A stretch of 64,000 nt of DNA from Climacteris rufus. Its lineage: Eukaryota; Chordata; Aves; Passeriformes; Climacteridae. The position numbers and the translations under genes are program-made. A model generated the notes under the pieces. It ran no database searches. It was not told where the DNA came from and saw only the letters and a list, made by a program, of their open reading frames with translations. Of this stretch, positions 26,901-39,270 are shown piece by piece; the stretch's first letter is position 1, and every line of letters begins with the position of its first letter. The stretch covers positions 248,311 to 312,310 of the forward strand of contig VZRZ01007418.1 in assembly GCA_013398175.1 (NCBI GenBank), written 5' to 3'.

Positions 26901-28399
26901 CAGTCACACTGATTCCAAAGTAATCTCCTACAGACACAGTTGTAAAGACAGTTTCTGCTCCAAAACAGAAAATTTCTAAAAAACCCCCCAACACTTAACC
27001 CATCTATGCCATAAAACCGTGTGCAACAGTCAAGAGTAAAAGATACCTGTATCTCACAATTACCTGCTTTATCTCAAGACAGTATCATGTGCATCTTCAC
27101 ACTGGTTTGCTTTTTTGGCAGTGGTGCCAGGTAAGAACCTTGAATCACTAAGGTAAATTATAGCCATGGCAGTCAACATACCTTTTTTTATAACAACCAC
27201 TCTCAGCATTGAGAAGGCAACTGAAAAATACCTGTTGGTAGAAATGCACCTGAGCCAGAAAGCCTTTTTAAAATAGTCCTGCTTCTGCTCAGAAATGACA
27301 CTAGTTGTCATTAATAGGCATTATTTGCTACATTTTGCTGTTTCCTAAAATTCACTGTGAACGCCAAGTTTAATTTTATACATCTACCAAGACTGTTTAG
27401 TATTACAAAGGATTTACTTATAATTTCAATTGAAAGAACCTCATTCATTGGTTAGCACTATAATTTGTAATAGCGTTTCTGCTTCACTTGTTCTAAGCAG
27501 GAAGAACATTTATTAATTATATGAGATGCTCAGATACAATTCCTCTAATGAACTGTGCCTTATAAATTAAGAGGCCACCACGAGTCTCTAAAGCACAAGG
27601 ATGAGCACTGAATAAGAGGGAGGAGGCAGTGTATGAGCACAATGTTCAGCTCCAGCCTGAGTGACAAACAGGTAGCTCACTGCAAATACATAATCTCACA
27701 GGCTGTTATAAAAGTACAGCAAACACAAAAAAAGTAATTCCCCTACATCTGCAATTTCTATCCAAAATGAAATTTATCTGAGTTAAAGGATTTGGAAAAA
27801 CTTACTATTGCTGAAATAAAAAGATTTTGCTCATTAACCTCCAAATCCTTAAACCACTGTGAATGTTTCCTATATAAAAAGGGAAATGCAAGACTCTATT
27901 GGTGAAAAGAAGGAACTTGTTCTCCTACACACATCACAGGATCATACAATTACTACTTCTTGTTCAAAAACAGTTTATCTGAGCTTTAACATTGCTTCCA
28001 ACTTTTGTCTTCTGACTTTTGTTTTCTACAGAAACATTCCTGTTTGTTGTCCAAGACAGAAAAATATACCAGGTTCCAGAAGATGGAGAAAGACATATCC
28101 AACATACTTGTTACACACCTCCGAGAGCTTTTCACATACCTTGTCATTCTAGTAACCATTCCCAAATTTCTTGTTTCTGTGGTTCCAGGCAGAAGTGGAA
28201 CCATTTGTTTATGCATTTTATTTCCACAATTCAATCGTTAACAAATCCTGTATTTTGCTTTTTTACACAAACTGTTGCCTACTGAGCCAGAGATCAACTC
28301 TGTTGTCCAAAACATTGCTCAGATGTCTTCTAAATTTGTAAAATTAATTCCTAACACAGAAAGCTTATGCACAGCTAAATGTACTTGCTTCACTATGCA
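23973..28399. other. SBF2 intron 2 sequence, nothing recognised
   Basis: AT-rich intron with only short random reading frames. A moderately GC-rich stretch at 25490-25700 matches nothing that I know. Confidence 0.6.
24331..24346. repeat. Short (TTTG)n simple repeat
   Basis: tttgtttgtttgtttt: three TTTG units in ordinary intron. Confidence 0.85.
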
Positions 28400-28560
28400 T
28401 GGTTTTGCATTCATCAGCATTGAATTTCATTTGCCATCTTCTACTCATCCAACTAATTTGCACTCACAAAATTCTCCCACGGGTTTTCTCTGATCTCTTA
28501 TAAATAGTTCTAATACCTGCACCTTTGCTAATCCTATAGCTGATATTTATTGCATATAAA
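28400..28560 (-). mobile_element. Probable ancient L3/CR1-like relic
   Basis: The segment around 28416-28445 (cagcattgaatttcatttgc then catcttctactcatcc) resembles the antisense strand of the RT C-terminal region of old CR1/L3 families, where a similar aatttcatttgcca phrase is typical. It is far more diverged than the other CR1 copies here. Without an alignment this stays tentative; boundaries are guesses. Confidence 0.45.
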
Positions 28561-29128
28561 CATTCTTATCTTTAACGAGGAACACTGCTGCTGTGATGAA
28601 CACTTCTGTTTTGCACCTTTTGGTTTCTTTCAGCTCTCCTGGTCACCTGATTCCTGACTGCCCCTCGCCTTGTACTTTCCTCTAACTGTTTTGAAGGGGT
28701 TTCGCAAAGGACTTGGAATCTTCAAATAAACGATGTTGGTGACTTCAGCTGTATCCACTGTTTGGTTTATGCACTCAGAGAATATTAATAGATTAGCAAG
28801 GCACAGTTTTGCTTCGTGAAACCAAGAAAATTTTGTTCTATATTTTGTTCAGCTACAGTTTTCTAAAACTGCAAATTTTAATTAGTAGTCTAATTACAAA
28901 ATGAAACAACTTCTGAGACTGGAAGTGAAGTTACTCTCCAAATGCCCAAATACTGCAATTCCCCTCCCCCTCTTTATTTTATTTCACACCATTATTAAAA
29001 ACGCAATATCCCTTGTGTTTGTCACTCTATGTGAAGAGAACGTCAGTTCCTGGAAGAGGAAGCGCATGTCAGCAGGATGCATCCTTCTTCATGCCTACGT
29101 TGTTTCTGGGCTTTCCCTAAATAACTTA

Positions 29129-29966
29129 NNNNNNNNNNNNNNNNNNNNNNNNNNNNNNNNNNNNNNNNNNNNNNNNNNNNNNNNNNNNNNNNNNNNNNNN
29201 NNNNNNNNNNNNNNNNNNNNNNNNNNNNNNNNNNNNNNNNNNNNNNNNNNNNNNNNNNNNNNNNNNNNNNNNNNNNNNNNNNNNNNNNNNNNNNNNNNNN
29301 NNNNNNNNNNNNNNNNNNNNNNNNNNNNNNNNNNNNNNNNNNNNNNNNNNNNNNNNNNNNNNNNNNNNNNNNNNNNNNNNNNNNNNNNNNNNNNNNNNNN
29401 NNNNNNNNNNNNNNNNNNNNNNNNNNNNNNNNNNNNNNNNNNNNNNNNNNNNNNNNNNNNNNNNNNNNNNNNNNNNNNNNNNNNNNNNNNNNNNNNNNNN
29501 NNNNNNNNNNNNNNNNNNNNNNNNNNNNNNNNNNNNNNNNNNNNNNNNNNNNNNNNNNNNNNNNNNNNNNNNNNNNNNNNNNNNNNNNNNNNNNNNNNNN
29601 NNNNNNNNNNNNNNNNNNNNNNNNNNNNNNNNNNNNNNNNNNNNNNNNNNNNNNNNNNNNNNNNNNNNNNNNNNNNNNNNNNNNNNNNNNNNNNNNNNNN
29701 NNNNNNNNNNNNNNNNNNNNNNNNNNNNNNNNNNNNNNNNNNNNNNNNNNNNNNNNNNNNNNNNNNNNNNNNNNNNNNNNNNNNNNNNNNNNNNNNNNNN
29801 NNNNNNNNNNNNNNNNNNNNNNNNNNNNNNNNNNNNNNNNNNNNNNNNNNNNNNNNNNNNNNNNNNNNNNNNNNNNNNNNNNNNNNNNNNNNNNNNNNNN
29901 NNNNNNNNNNNNNNNNNNNNNNNNNNNNNNNNNNNNNNNNNNNNNNNNNNNNNNNNNNNNNNNNNN
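29129..29966. other. Assembly gap (838 N)
   Basis: A continuous run of N. Any apparent long reading frame across it is an artefact of undetermined bases. The flanks are ordinary AT-rich intron. The gap is about 0.5 kb from a CpG-enriched patch at 30490-30650, so GC-rich sequence could be what is missing, but that is only a guess. Confidence 1.
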
Positions 29967-30489
29967 ATTTCAAGGCGCAAAGAAAAATTAAAAGTACCGT
30001 GAAAGATTCTAAAGTAGTGGAAAAATCAAAATGAACTTTCAGAACTTTACTACAATGTGAGCAAATATTGCAACTGTAAGTAGCACATAATGCAGTAACT
30101 AAAACAAGATGTGAAATACTGACTTTTACAACAGTACATAAACAAACCACCAACTTTTCTGATTATAATCATCACACCAACCTCTTACACTGATGTTAAA
30201 CCACAGTTTCAGAAATGCTGGATTCTTGTGTTCTAAGATGAGCTTTCTAAGTAGTAACACGATGCTTCTGGTCAAAAGTTTTTTCTGGAATATGTTCTAA
30301 ATGAAAGGAATCTTGGCAGGTCAGTATCTCACTAGAACGTGCAATTCTGCATGTCATTGCCGCTTGCTTATTCACTGAAACAACAGATTTCGTTACCAAA
30401 CAAGAAAGAGAAACAAACACAGCCTCCTGCAGTTCCTGCTTTAGGAGCTGCCTTCACCTTTCCTTTATCACAACAGCCATTGCCAAGAC

Positions 30490-30650
30490 CACGTCTCGCC
30501 GCAGGACAGGAAAACAAAAGAATTAAAGAATTGCTAAGCTGAGCTCAGCTGCCCTTAGTCACCAGTGATGCTACTCCTATTTAGGCGTTCTGCAGAGCGC
30601 TGTTCGAGCACTTCCCGGAAGCTCGTGCTGCATTCCACATTCCAGCTGGG
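30490..30650. promoter_or_regulatory. CpG-enriched patch with clustered SRF, TEAD, ETS/STAT and E-box-like motifs
   Basis: In an otherwise CpG-poor intron this stretch carries about eight CpGs and a dense motif set. There is an E-box CAGCTG at 30546-30551 and a perfect CArG-type SRF site CC(A/T)6GG at 30576-30585 (cctatttagg). The palindrome ttcccggaa at 30612-30620 fits both a STAT half-site pair and an ETS CCGGAA core. Two CATTCC (TEAD/MCAT) motifs lie at 30631-30636 and 30638-30643, with another CAGCTG at 30643-30648. This combination is typical of muscle or serum-response enhancers. Function is inferred from motifs only. Confidence 0.35.
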
Positions 30651-32539
30651 ACTGGCTTGGAACAATGAGAAGAGTTGAAAAAGTCAAGCAGTCTCTGTCA
30701 GATAAATACCTCTATGCATAACTATCTCGTGAACCCCCAGCCAGGTTTGCCCTGCAAACCTCACACAAAATAAAAAACACGATGGATTTAACAAAATATT
30801 TACATGAACTGTAGATTACCCATAAAGTTGCTTTTATCTATATCACATTCTTGTTCGAGGCAGGGGGGTGCATGTCTAAGTTTCATTTTCATTTCCCTCA
30901 TGGAACTTTCAATTCATTGAAATTATTGAAACACAAATTAAGCCTGGAAAAGACTCTTGCCTGAAGCTGAGCACTCTCTGTAATAAAAGATGTATTTTAA
31001 CACTAACACATGGAATGTTGAGATATTTTCATTTTCCTCTTTTTGTAACACTTTTTCAAGGATGGCACATTAAAAAACACTTATTTTCAACTGGAAGAAA
31101 AACATTAGCTTAATTAGGTTTCCATTCCAACATGCAAAAAAAAAAATAAATCACAATTTACATCTTTTAGTTATCTAGAGATCTTTCAAAGCAATTCCCA
31201 CAAAACTTTTAATAGTTATTTTGTGAACGCCAAACATTCTGATATGAAAAATGAACAACCATTTAATATTTTTATAAAAAACAATACTGTCAAAGAAAAG
31301 GTAAAGAAAAGGAGCAAGTTGACACACTGACAATTAAACAAATTTCTGCTTAGGATTTCTTCTCCTGAAAATAAAATGATTGTGTGATAAAGCAGATGAA
31401 TTTATTTCTCCAGTCTTTGCAGCTGCTGTTTCTCACATTCCAAGTGCCCTAAGTACAAGCAATACGTGTGTGATGAAGAGAAAGACCACATGAACACAAC
31501 CACCTCCCTCACCTGCCACAGAAAACATATACTCCTTCTAGAGCAAAATGTGAAAACATATTCAGGCCAACTGTTCATTAAGTTCACCATTTTTACCTTC
31601 ACCTTTCCAACAGACAACCACACTCACCCAACAAACACACCATCTACCACTAATCCAAATGATTTATCACAAGAACAGCTACCTCGAGGGAATGAAGCAT
31701 GTATTCTATTTTAGACAGGCCTGATAGGAGGAAGAACTTCCAGGCCTTTAATAACTTTTGATCAAGAGATCTGGTAAGCCAGAAGTGGCATTTCTGCTTC
31801 TACAGGTTTCTAGGAACATGCATGTTGTTATGAAACAGATGCTGTTGATGAATACCACAAAATTAAGGCACTAAATTACTAAAAAAACATCTTGCATATC
31901 TAGCTCTACATGTGAAAAAGTGACAGAAACCAAGTGGTTTCTGTGGTACGCAAACCATACCACAACCCATCAATAACTTAAATATCAAGAAGGAAAAGTG
32001 TATCTCTAAATCAGTTGCTTTCTTCTCCATCTTTTTTCAAATGCAGAGTTGTCAGTTAGACCAAAACATTGGAGATCTTGCAATAAATAGGTCTATCTCC
32101 TACATTTTATAAAACAGTACCTATTTCCACAAGGCCTTTTAAAAGGTGCAATATGCATTTTGGTTTTGTTAGCAGGCCACAGCAGCCAATGCAGCTGCTG
32201 TTTGTTCTGTGCAGCTGCAAGAAATCTGCTGGTACCGACAGCCAGACTGATGAACAACAGCCAGAACCACTTCCCAGATTAAGCACCCTTAGGATGTTGG
32301 GCAGAGAGCTGGAAAACAACTCTTCAGTGTCATCTACAAGAAACCTACTACAAAGTTAATCACACGATGTGAGCTACGTGCTGGGATTCATCTCTGCCCT
32401 TCTTGCTCAGCAGTAGGACCCTTTTGCAATGCAGTAGTTGCTTTAACTTAGATGTAATCTCACTACAGTTCTTCCTTCTCCTCAGCAGCCTCTGCACACT
32501 ATGGTAAGTAAGACTGCTGACAACAGGAGGTCCTGGGGA

Positions 32540-33400
32540 AGGCACTTCAGGAGTTGTTACAGTCCAACCTCCTGTTCAAAGTACGAGAAACACTGAATTC
32601 AGACTGGATTGCTTAGGGATTTACAAAGTCAGTCTTGAAAACCTCCAAGGATGGAGACCATAAAGTCCCTTGGAAAACTTGTTCCAATGCTTGACTCTCC
32701 TTATGATGAAAACTTTTCCCTTGCTTGGCTTAGAACCTCTCTTACTGCAATCTATACCTGTTGCTTCTCGTTCTCCCATCACTGTCACTGAGGAGAGCCT
32801 GGCTCCATCTTCTTGATAGGCCTCCATGTAGGTATTGAAAATCTGCTCTTTGGTCATTCCAAAGGTGTTCCTTCTCCAGTCTGAACAGTCCCAGCTCCTC
32901 CAGGCTCTCCTCACGGGGCAAATCTTCTGACTAGACCATCTTGCCTGCCCTCTAGAATACCTCCAATTGATTTACATCCTTCTTGCAGTAGGGGGCCCAG
33001 AACTGGATGCAGCTTTTCAGATGGGATCTATCAAGTGCTGAGTGAAGGACTTCAATAACCAGTTCCCTCAGGTTCCTGGCTGTGATCCTCTGAATGCCAC
33101 TTGGGATGCTGCTGGAGATCTTTGCTGCCAGGGCACACTCTGGCTCACGTTTAGCTTGCTCTCTAGCAAGACCACCAGGCCATTTCCAGCAGAGACCCTT
33201 CCCAGCCAGCCAGTCTCCAACGTGAAACATGACACGTGGTTCTTCCCTCCCAAACACGGCCTTTGCATTTTTCCCTGATTCATTTCATAATGCTTTCCCT
33301 GGCTCACTGCTCCAGCCTATACAAGCTCCTCTGGATGGCAGCCCTGTCCTTGAGTGTATCAACTCACACATCTTCTAGTACCAGATTCCAGTATCTCGTG
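32540..33400 (-). mobile_element. CR1 non-LTR retrotransposon fragment, diverged
   Basis: An older-looking CR1 copy in minus orientation. It contains antisense CR1 3' sequence (acctcctgttcaaagtacg near 32567) and the C-terminal ORF2 stretch. Minus-strand translation shows HLKSCIQFWAPYCKKD, equal to the CR1 motif around HLEYCVQFWAPHYKKD. At the right end, phrases such as ctcctctggatggcagccct are typical of the CR1 region upstream of that motif. Small insertions and deletions break the frame. Both ends are approximate. Confidence 0.9.
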
Positions 33401-36400
33401 GAAGCCAGATAACTTGTGGTTTCTTCCTGTAACCGGTGCTAACCAACTTCTACTGGCTCCTCCAACAGAGGGGTTCTTAAATGTCAATTCACATCAACCA
33501 CAGAACAAGACAGTCTGGAGCACCAACTGGTCAGATATTTGAAATGAGACACTGAAGATACCCTTAGATGGTAAATACCTGACTAAATGTATTCTTTTAA
33601 TGCCAGCATCAAAAATAGAAAAAAGCACAAAATAAAATGTTATAGTCATAAATGCACTGCATGCTATACAAAAATGTGCAACCAGAACTCATGACTGACT
33701 CCCATAATACTTGTTACTCTATTTGCAAAACTGATTCTAATAATGATGTTTTAAAGAGTAAGTTATAATATCAAGAGTAATGAGTCAATTTACTTTCAAA
33801 ATACCTAAGGAGTAAATTATCAAGTGTTCATAGTTAAGAAAAAACTGAAGTGTTCGTATTTATCTATAATTCTAATGTCTCATCTGAAATAATTGTTTCC
33901 AGAGCCAGCAGGTTTTTGGGTTCATAATAGAAAAATAGTATCCTCAGTAAAGGAAAATCTTAAAAAAAAAAAAAAATTAGAAGGAAATACTGCCAACTGA
34001 AAGGAAAAAAAAAAACTAAGAAAAATATTCTGTCTGGTCATTTCCAATGAACCCACATGAAAGTGTTCACAAAGCCCTGTGGAAACGTACATTAACATAT
34101 AACAACCTTTAACAAGCTTCTCCCCCCTGCTCCAAAGTATTACACAAATTTTAATCTTAAACAGAATTTAAGACCAAGATTAATTTGATTCAAAATAAAA
34201 TCAAACTAAATATAAAATATCAACTACTGTTCTGAACAGTGAATAAATTATTGCATTCATTGAATTCAACATATTGAGATAGTATATGTAACGAGCACTC
34301 CATGCATTTATGTTGTTTCCATTTAAAGTATGCAATTGCTTATTTATATGCATTTTAAAAGCCACAGTAAAAACACAATAAAACTTTCAAAGTTGCTGCC
34401 TCTTTCACTATCCAGAAATTCTGAAAAATAAGGGATATATGAAAAAACCTACCAGATTTTTATTTTAGATATATTCATACACATATTCATTCAGTCACAC
34501 TGACTAAAGTCAACTCTAACCATGACTCTTGGCATTCCAACGAATAGGTTCATGACCTCAAGCATTATAATTCTTTTCTAGATGAGGTTATTAATAATGT
34601 TTACTGTAGTAGAAAACATTGCACATAAATTGCAGTCTTGTGCAAAATTTATGGCATGTGGCAGTGAAACTAGAGCCTGAAATCTTAAAAGAAGAAACAA
34701 AACCCTACCAAAATCTCAAAGCCCCAACAACAGTACTTTTATGCCACAAAACTGCTACAGCTTTTGAGTAAGATCTCTTCGTTTTCCCAGAACAAGTGTG
34801 GCACAGCTGCATCCCAAAGAGGATGTATAAACAAGTTAAGACAAGCACTCAAATTTAACAGCACCATGTACAGTCTTCCCACTCTGGTATAAAAATATCT
34901 TTGATATCCCTTTGTTGAAGAGATTTTTACTAAAATACCTGAAATACCTATCAGAGCAAGAAAAAAAATAGTATTATTTTCATCACCTCAAGTATTTTCA
35001 GGACAGGTACATTATCTTCAAGTAAAACCTGAAGACAATGTAAACACAGAACAAATATACAATATCCAGTGCAAACATACACAAACTGATTTCAAAGAGG
35101 AAGGATAACCACAGGAGGTTTACTATGGAAATTTCAGTACTGTTCTCACTGAGGAAAATTCAGGCAGTGACAAGTACCCCAGGCTCCGGAGTTCTGTTCC
35201 AAATGAACACAAGTGAGCTAGTCACAGGCTTTTACAAAAGCACAATCTTGCCAGTTTGGTTGAAAAGCTAAGAGAGAAAAGCCCTGCTTGGGAAAATTCA
35301 TTAAAACTCATTATTTTCAGCATTTAAACACTTTTTAATGACATTATCCTATATTAAACATAAATTGAAAATATAAGAAAAGAATTGAGAGCAGGTCCAT
35401 AAAAACTGAAATCTCAGCATCCACATAACCATTTTCTCTTCCCTCCTCCTGCCACATGCTGGTGGTGGTGGCCCACATAGTTCCCTCGGTGAGCCGTGCC
35501 CAGGCACTGCTCCTTGGAATGGGCTGCAGCTGCTTCCCTGCCAGGAAAGCAGCAGGTCAGTCACACTGTGCTGGGCCAGCCAGGCCACACAGCACAGTCC
35601 CACTCCAAGCCTCTGTTTCTTTCTCAGTACAGAGAAGTCTCACATTAAGAGAGCATTATTCCAAGATAGGACCCTATGCACCAGTGGCCTTGACCTTCTT
35701 TCCACAGAGGACACTCTCACAGCAGCAATGAACCCAGCTTGTGAGGAAAAGCAAGTTCTAAAGGCAGGGGAGTAGGAATACAACTGATACCAGCAAGAAC
35801 CTGTAGCAATTTGTTGGAAGTCAATGTGATAAACCTCACGTAGACTTGACTGTTCCTAGGAAGTGGTGATGAGTCTGAAACCTCTTGCTGTCAGAGTGCA
35901 TCACACTGTAGTCATAATTATTTTTTTGAAAACAACCAATTAACCATCGGCAGGGAAAAAGTCTTGTCCAAGGTAAGGAAAACAGAAATGCACATAAACT
36001 CCAGCAAGTTATGTATAAAACTACAATTGAAAATGAGGAACGTGGCAGAGAAACCTGCTAAGGAATAAAGGTTAGAACAATCAAATCATAGAATATTCTG
36101 AGTTGGAGGGGACCCACAAGGATCACTGAAGTCCAGCTCCTGGCCCTGCACAGTACACCCCAAGAGTCACACCCTGTGCCTGAGAGCATGGTCCAAACAC
36201 CCTTTGAACTCAGGCAGGCTTGGTGCTGTGGCCACTTCCCTGGGGAGCCTGTTCCAGTGCCCAGCCCTGTCTGGGTGAAGAACCTTTTCCTGATATCCAA
36301 CCTAAACTTCTCCTGAAACAGCTTCATTCCATTCCCTCAGGTCCTGTCACTGGTCACCACAGAGATCGGTGTCTGCCCTTCCTCTTCCCCTCACGAGAAT

Positions 36401-38698
36401 GTTGAAGACCACACTGAGGTCTCCCCTCAGTCTCCTCTTCTCCAGGCTGAACAGACCAAGTGACCTGAGCTGCTCCTCACACGGTTTCCCCTCAAGGCCC
36501 CTCATTTTCATGCCCTCCTTCGGACACACTCTAATAACCTTGTATCTTTTCTGTATTGTGGTGCCCAAAACTGCACACAGGACTCGAGGCAAGGCCGCAC
36601 CAATGCAGAGTAGGACCTCAATTACTACTGAGATATGTTTCCACATGCATCAGAAGGAGAAGGCTTCTTAAAACTGATGATGGCAACGGACAAAATAAGA
36701 ACAAAAGGTTAAATGATCCCTCAAAGATGACTGAAAAAAAAAAGGTCACTAAGAAGTCTTTCTACATTATCGTTCTTTAGAGAGATTCCTGGGGAAGTTC
36801 TCAGAACAAAACTGTGTTTTGGAGGAGAAGATATAGAAGACTTTGGAAAACGAAAATGAAAGTATCAGACTGCATGATTCCAAGCGTTCTGTGTAACTGA
36901 AGTATAAAATCAGAGAACTGTAAATTGTGGGTTTCAGAAGACAATGCAAGATAGGGCTATTGGAAGATAGGCAAATGTTTCATCTCTTTATAAAAAGCAT
37001 AACCCAGAATCTTTGCTTGCATGTAGCAAATGTGCAGGAAAGGAAAAACTACAGCACTAGTAACCCTACAGATAAATAAATTACACTGAAAAAGAATCAG
37101 AAAGGCTTCTCTACAACTAGAACATAAATCATCACCTATTAACAGCTTCTCAACAAAAGTAAATGGATGTACTCAATACAATAGAGTCACTTAATAAAAA
37201 GTCTTTTAGCAAGAACATTCACCAAAAACCTCTCAATCAAATGAAATTGTCATGGTATAGGAGAACAGCTCTCTTTTGAAGGAATAAGCCATTTTAAAAA
37301 GTAGGAATAAATAGTTACGTTTCCCCCAATGGAGGCAGACTAGGTCTCTGCTGGGCTCTGGGCATGTGTACTAGGGGCTGATTGACTTAGGGTTTTTATG
37401 TTTTGTTTTCTACAGACAATTTCTGAACACATCACCAAAGTTCAACAGTAAATTTGTCAAATCTATGGGCAATAAAAGTGTTTGGAACAGTCAATGCTAA
37501 AGTTTTCTGTGATCATACATGAGGGCCTCACAATACCAAGCAATTAGGTAATGAAGCATTACATGCTTCCTAACTGAGAAAAGGAAATTAAAAGTACAGA
37601 AAAAAGAATCCTCAAGGTACATATGCAATAAGAGACTTCTTGTTACCACTCAGCAAAGGGAACCTGAAATGTGGTTCACTTTAACAGTAACCATGGAAAA
37701 AAAAAAGAAATTCAAATTGTCAAAATCAGCAGGAAAGGAACCGAGAGGTACACGCATGCTGTAAGACTTGACATTTTGGTCCCTGCAGTTCAAAAAGATA
37801 TATTTGAACTAAAAGTCACAGAGAAAAATAACAGTATCCAGAGCCTTAGAAGGTCTCTACAATGAAAGATTGTATCAGAGGGGTTTCTCCATCTTGGAAA
37901 AAATACGTTTTAGTACACGAATAGAACAAGACAGCTCATATTTATAAACTGAATCAATAATAAAAATACAGAATAATTCATTATTGATCATGAAAATTAA
38001 ATAGATATTGTTATATAAAATGATTGTGTGTTGGTATAAAACATACAGAATTCTTTCACAAAACATAGTAAAACTTCAGACTATTATGAAGGGCAAAAGA
38101 GTTATGGGCTTAAAAACTTTCAAACAAAGCAATGGGGGAGAAGTTCCTAAGGAACTCGTATATGTTGGCCCAAAATTTGGCCCCATGCTAAAACTGTAGA
38201 AGCCTATTAAACCTGGAGCAGCTTATGCTAGCTTACTTATCAAAATAAGCAACAGTGCCTCATCTCATGACATGTTACACTCCTTCCCAACCTATCCACT
38301 GATCATTCTTGTTAATTCTGGACAACAAGCTTGATCAACTTTTATTCTGACCTTGGGTATCAGTATTTCCATTGCTATGTAATGCAATTATCACAAGAGC
38401 CTCAGGAAGCCAAGATTTGGTTTTCAGCGTCTTCCTTTTGTATGACCTTGGAAAGTAGCTCAACTATCAACAGCCTAACACCTCTAGCTGTAGCAGAATT
38501 AATAGATCTAAACCTATTTATCTGTTAGACTGCTAATTCCTAATTAAAACATAGCCTTCCAAAATTCATATGGTTTCCACAGCAGTCACACAGATACTTT
38601 AGGAAGGGGAAGGCAGCACAGGCAGACTAGTCAGAAGACAACTCTGCAGAAATTGTACAGTCAGCATCCTGCCACTAGGTTGAAATTTAAACAGCAAG
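33401..38698. other. SBF2 intron 2 sequence flanking a CR1
   Basis: Intron on both sides of the CR1 at 36086-36640. A GC-richer segment at 35445-35620 has an open frame of 91 codons on the plus strand, but it has no recognisable domain and no splice context, so no gene is called. Confidence 0.6.
36086..36640 (-). mobile_element. CR1 non-LTR retrotransposon, 5'-truncated 3' end
   Basis: This begins with the antisense tail tcatagaatattctgagttg and runs through the standard CR1 3' sequence (cctggggagcctgttccagt, gtctcctcttctccaggctg). Minus-strand translation gives RSLGLFSLEKRRLRGDLSVVFN, the conserved CR1 ORF2 C-terminus, and FRLDIRKRFF nearer the tail. It is truncated at about 36640, before the RT core, which is the usual state of CR1 copies. 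Only the last part of ORF2 and the 3' UTR are present. Confidence 0.93.
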
Positions 38699-39270
38699 TC
38701 ACAGAATCATAGAATGGCTTGGGTTGGAAGGGACCTTAAAGATCACCTAGGTCCAAGTCCCAACTCAGGAGCAGGGAAACCTTCCACTAGGTTGCTCAGA
38801 TCCCATCCAACCTGGCTTTGAACAAATCCAGGAATGGACCATCCACAAATTGTCTGGGCAACCTGTTCCAGTGCCTCACCACTCTCACAGTGAATCTTCC
38901 TATCACCTAATCTAAACCTTCAGTTTGAAGCCATTCCCCCTTGTCCTATCACTACCTGCCCTTGTAAAAGGACCCTCTCCAGCTCTCCTGTAGCACCACT
39001 TTAGGTACTGGAAGGCTGCCAGAAGGTTTCCCTCGACCTTTTCTTCTCTAGGCTACACAGCTCCAACTCTCCCAGCCTTTCCCCACAGGTGAGGTTCTCC
39101 AGCCCTGTAATCATCTTGGGGGCCTCCTCTGGACTCCCTACAACAGGTCCATGTCCTTCCTGTGCTGGGGAACCAGAGCTGGATGCCATGTTCCAGGTGG
39201 GATCTCACCAGAGCAGAGTAGAGCAGCAGAATCCCCTCTGTCACCTGCTGGCCATGCTGCTTTTGCTGTG
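38699..39270 (-). mobile_element. CR1 non-LTR retrotransposon, 5'-truncated 3' end
   Basis: This starts with tcacagaatcatagaatggc and cttgggttggaagggacctt, the hallmark antisense 3' end of avian CR1, then carries the 3' part of ORF2 in minus orientation. On the minus strand fragments such as GELELCSLEKKRSRE and RSHLEHGIQLWFPS are readable in different frames, so the copy is broken by frameshifts. The right end near 39270 (ccatgctgcttttg) is a 5' truncation point. Confidence 0.93.

Larger units (their letters stand above)
28561..32539. other. SBF2 intron 2 sequence around the gap
   Basis: Apart from the gap and the motif cluster at 30490-30650, this is AT-rich intron with no recognised gene or repeat. 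Confidence 0.6.

Noticed and set aside
28901..30153. Apparent 280-380-codon reading frames on both strands
   Set aside because: They run through the 838 undetermined bases; only short, unremarkable ends are real sequence.
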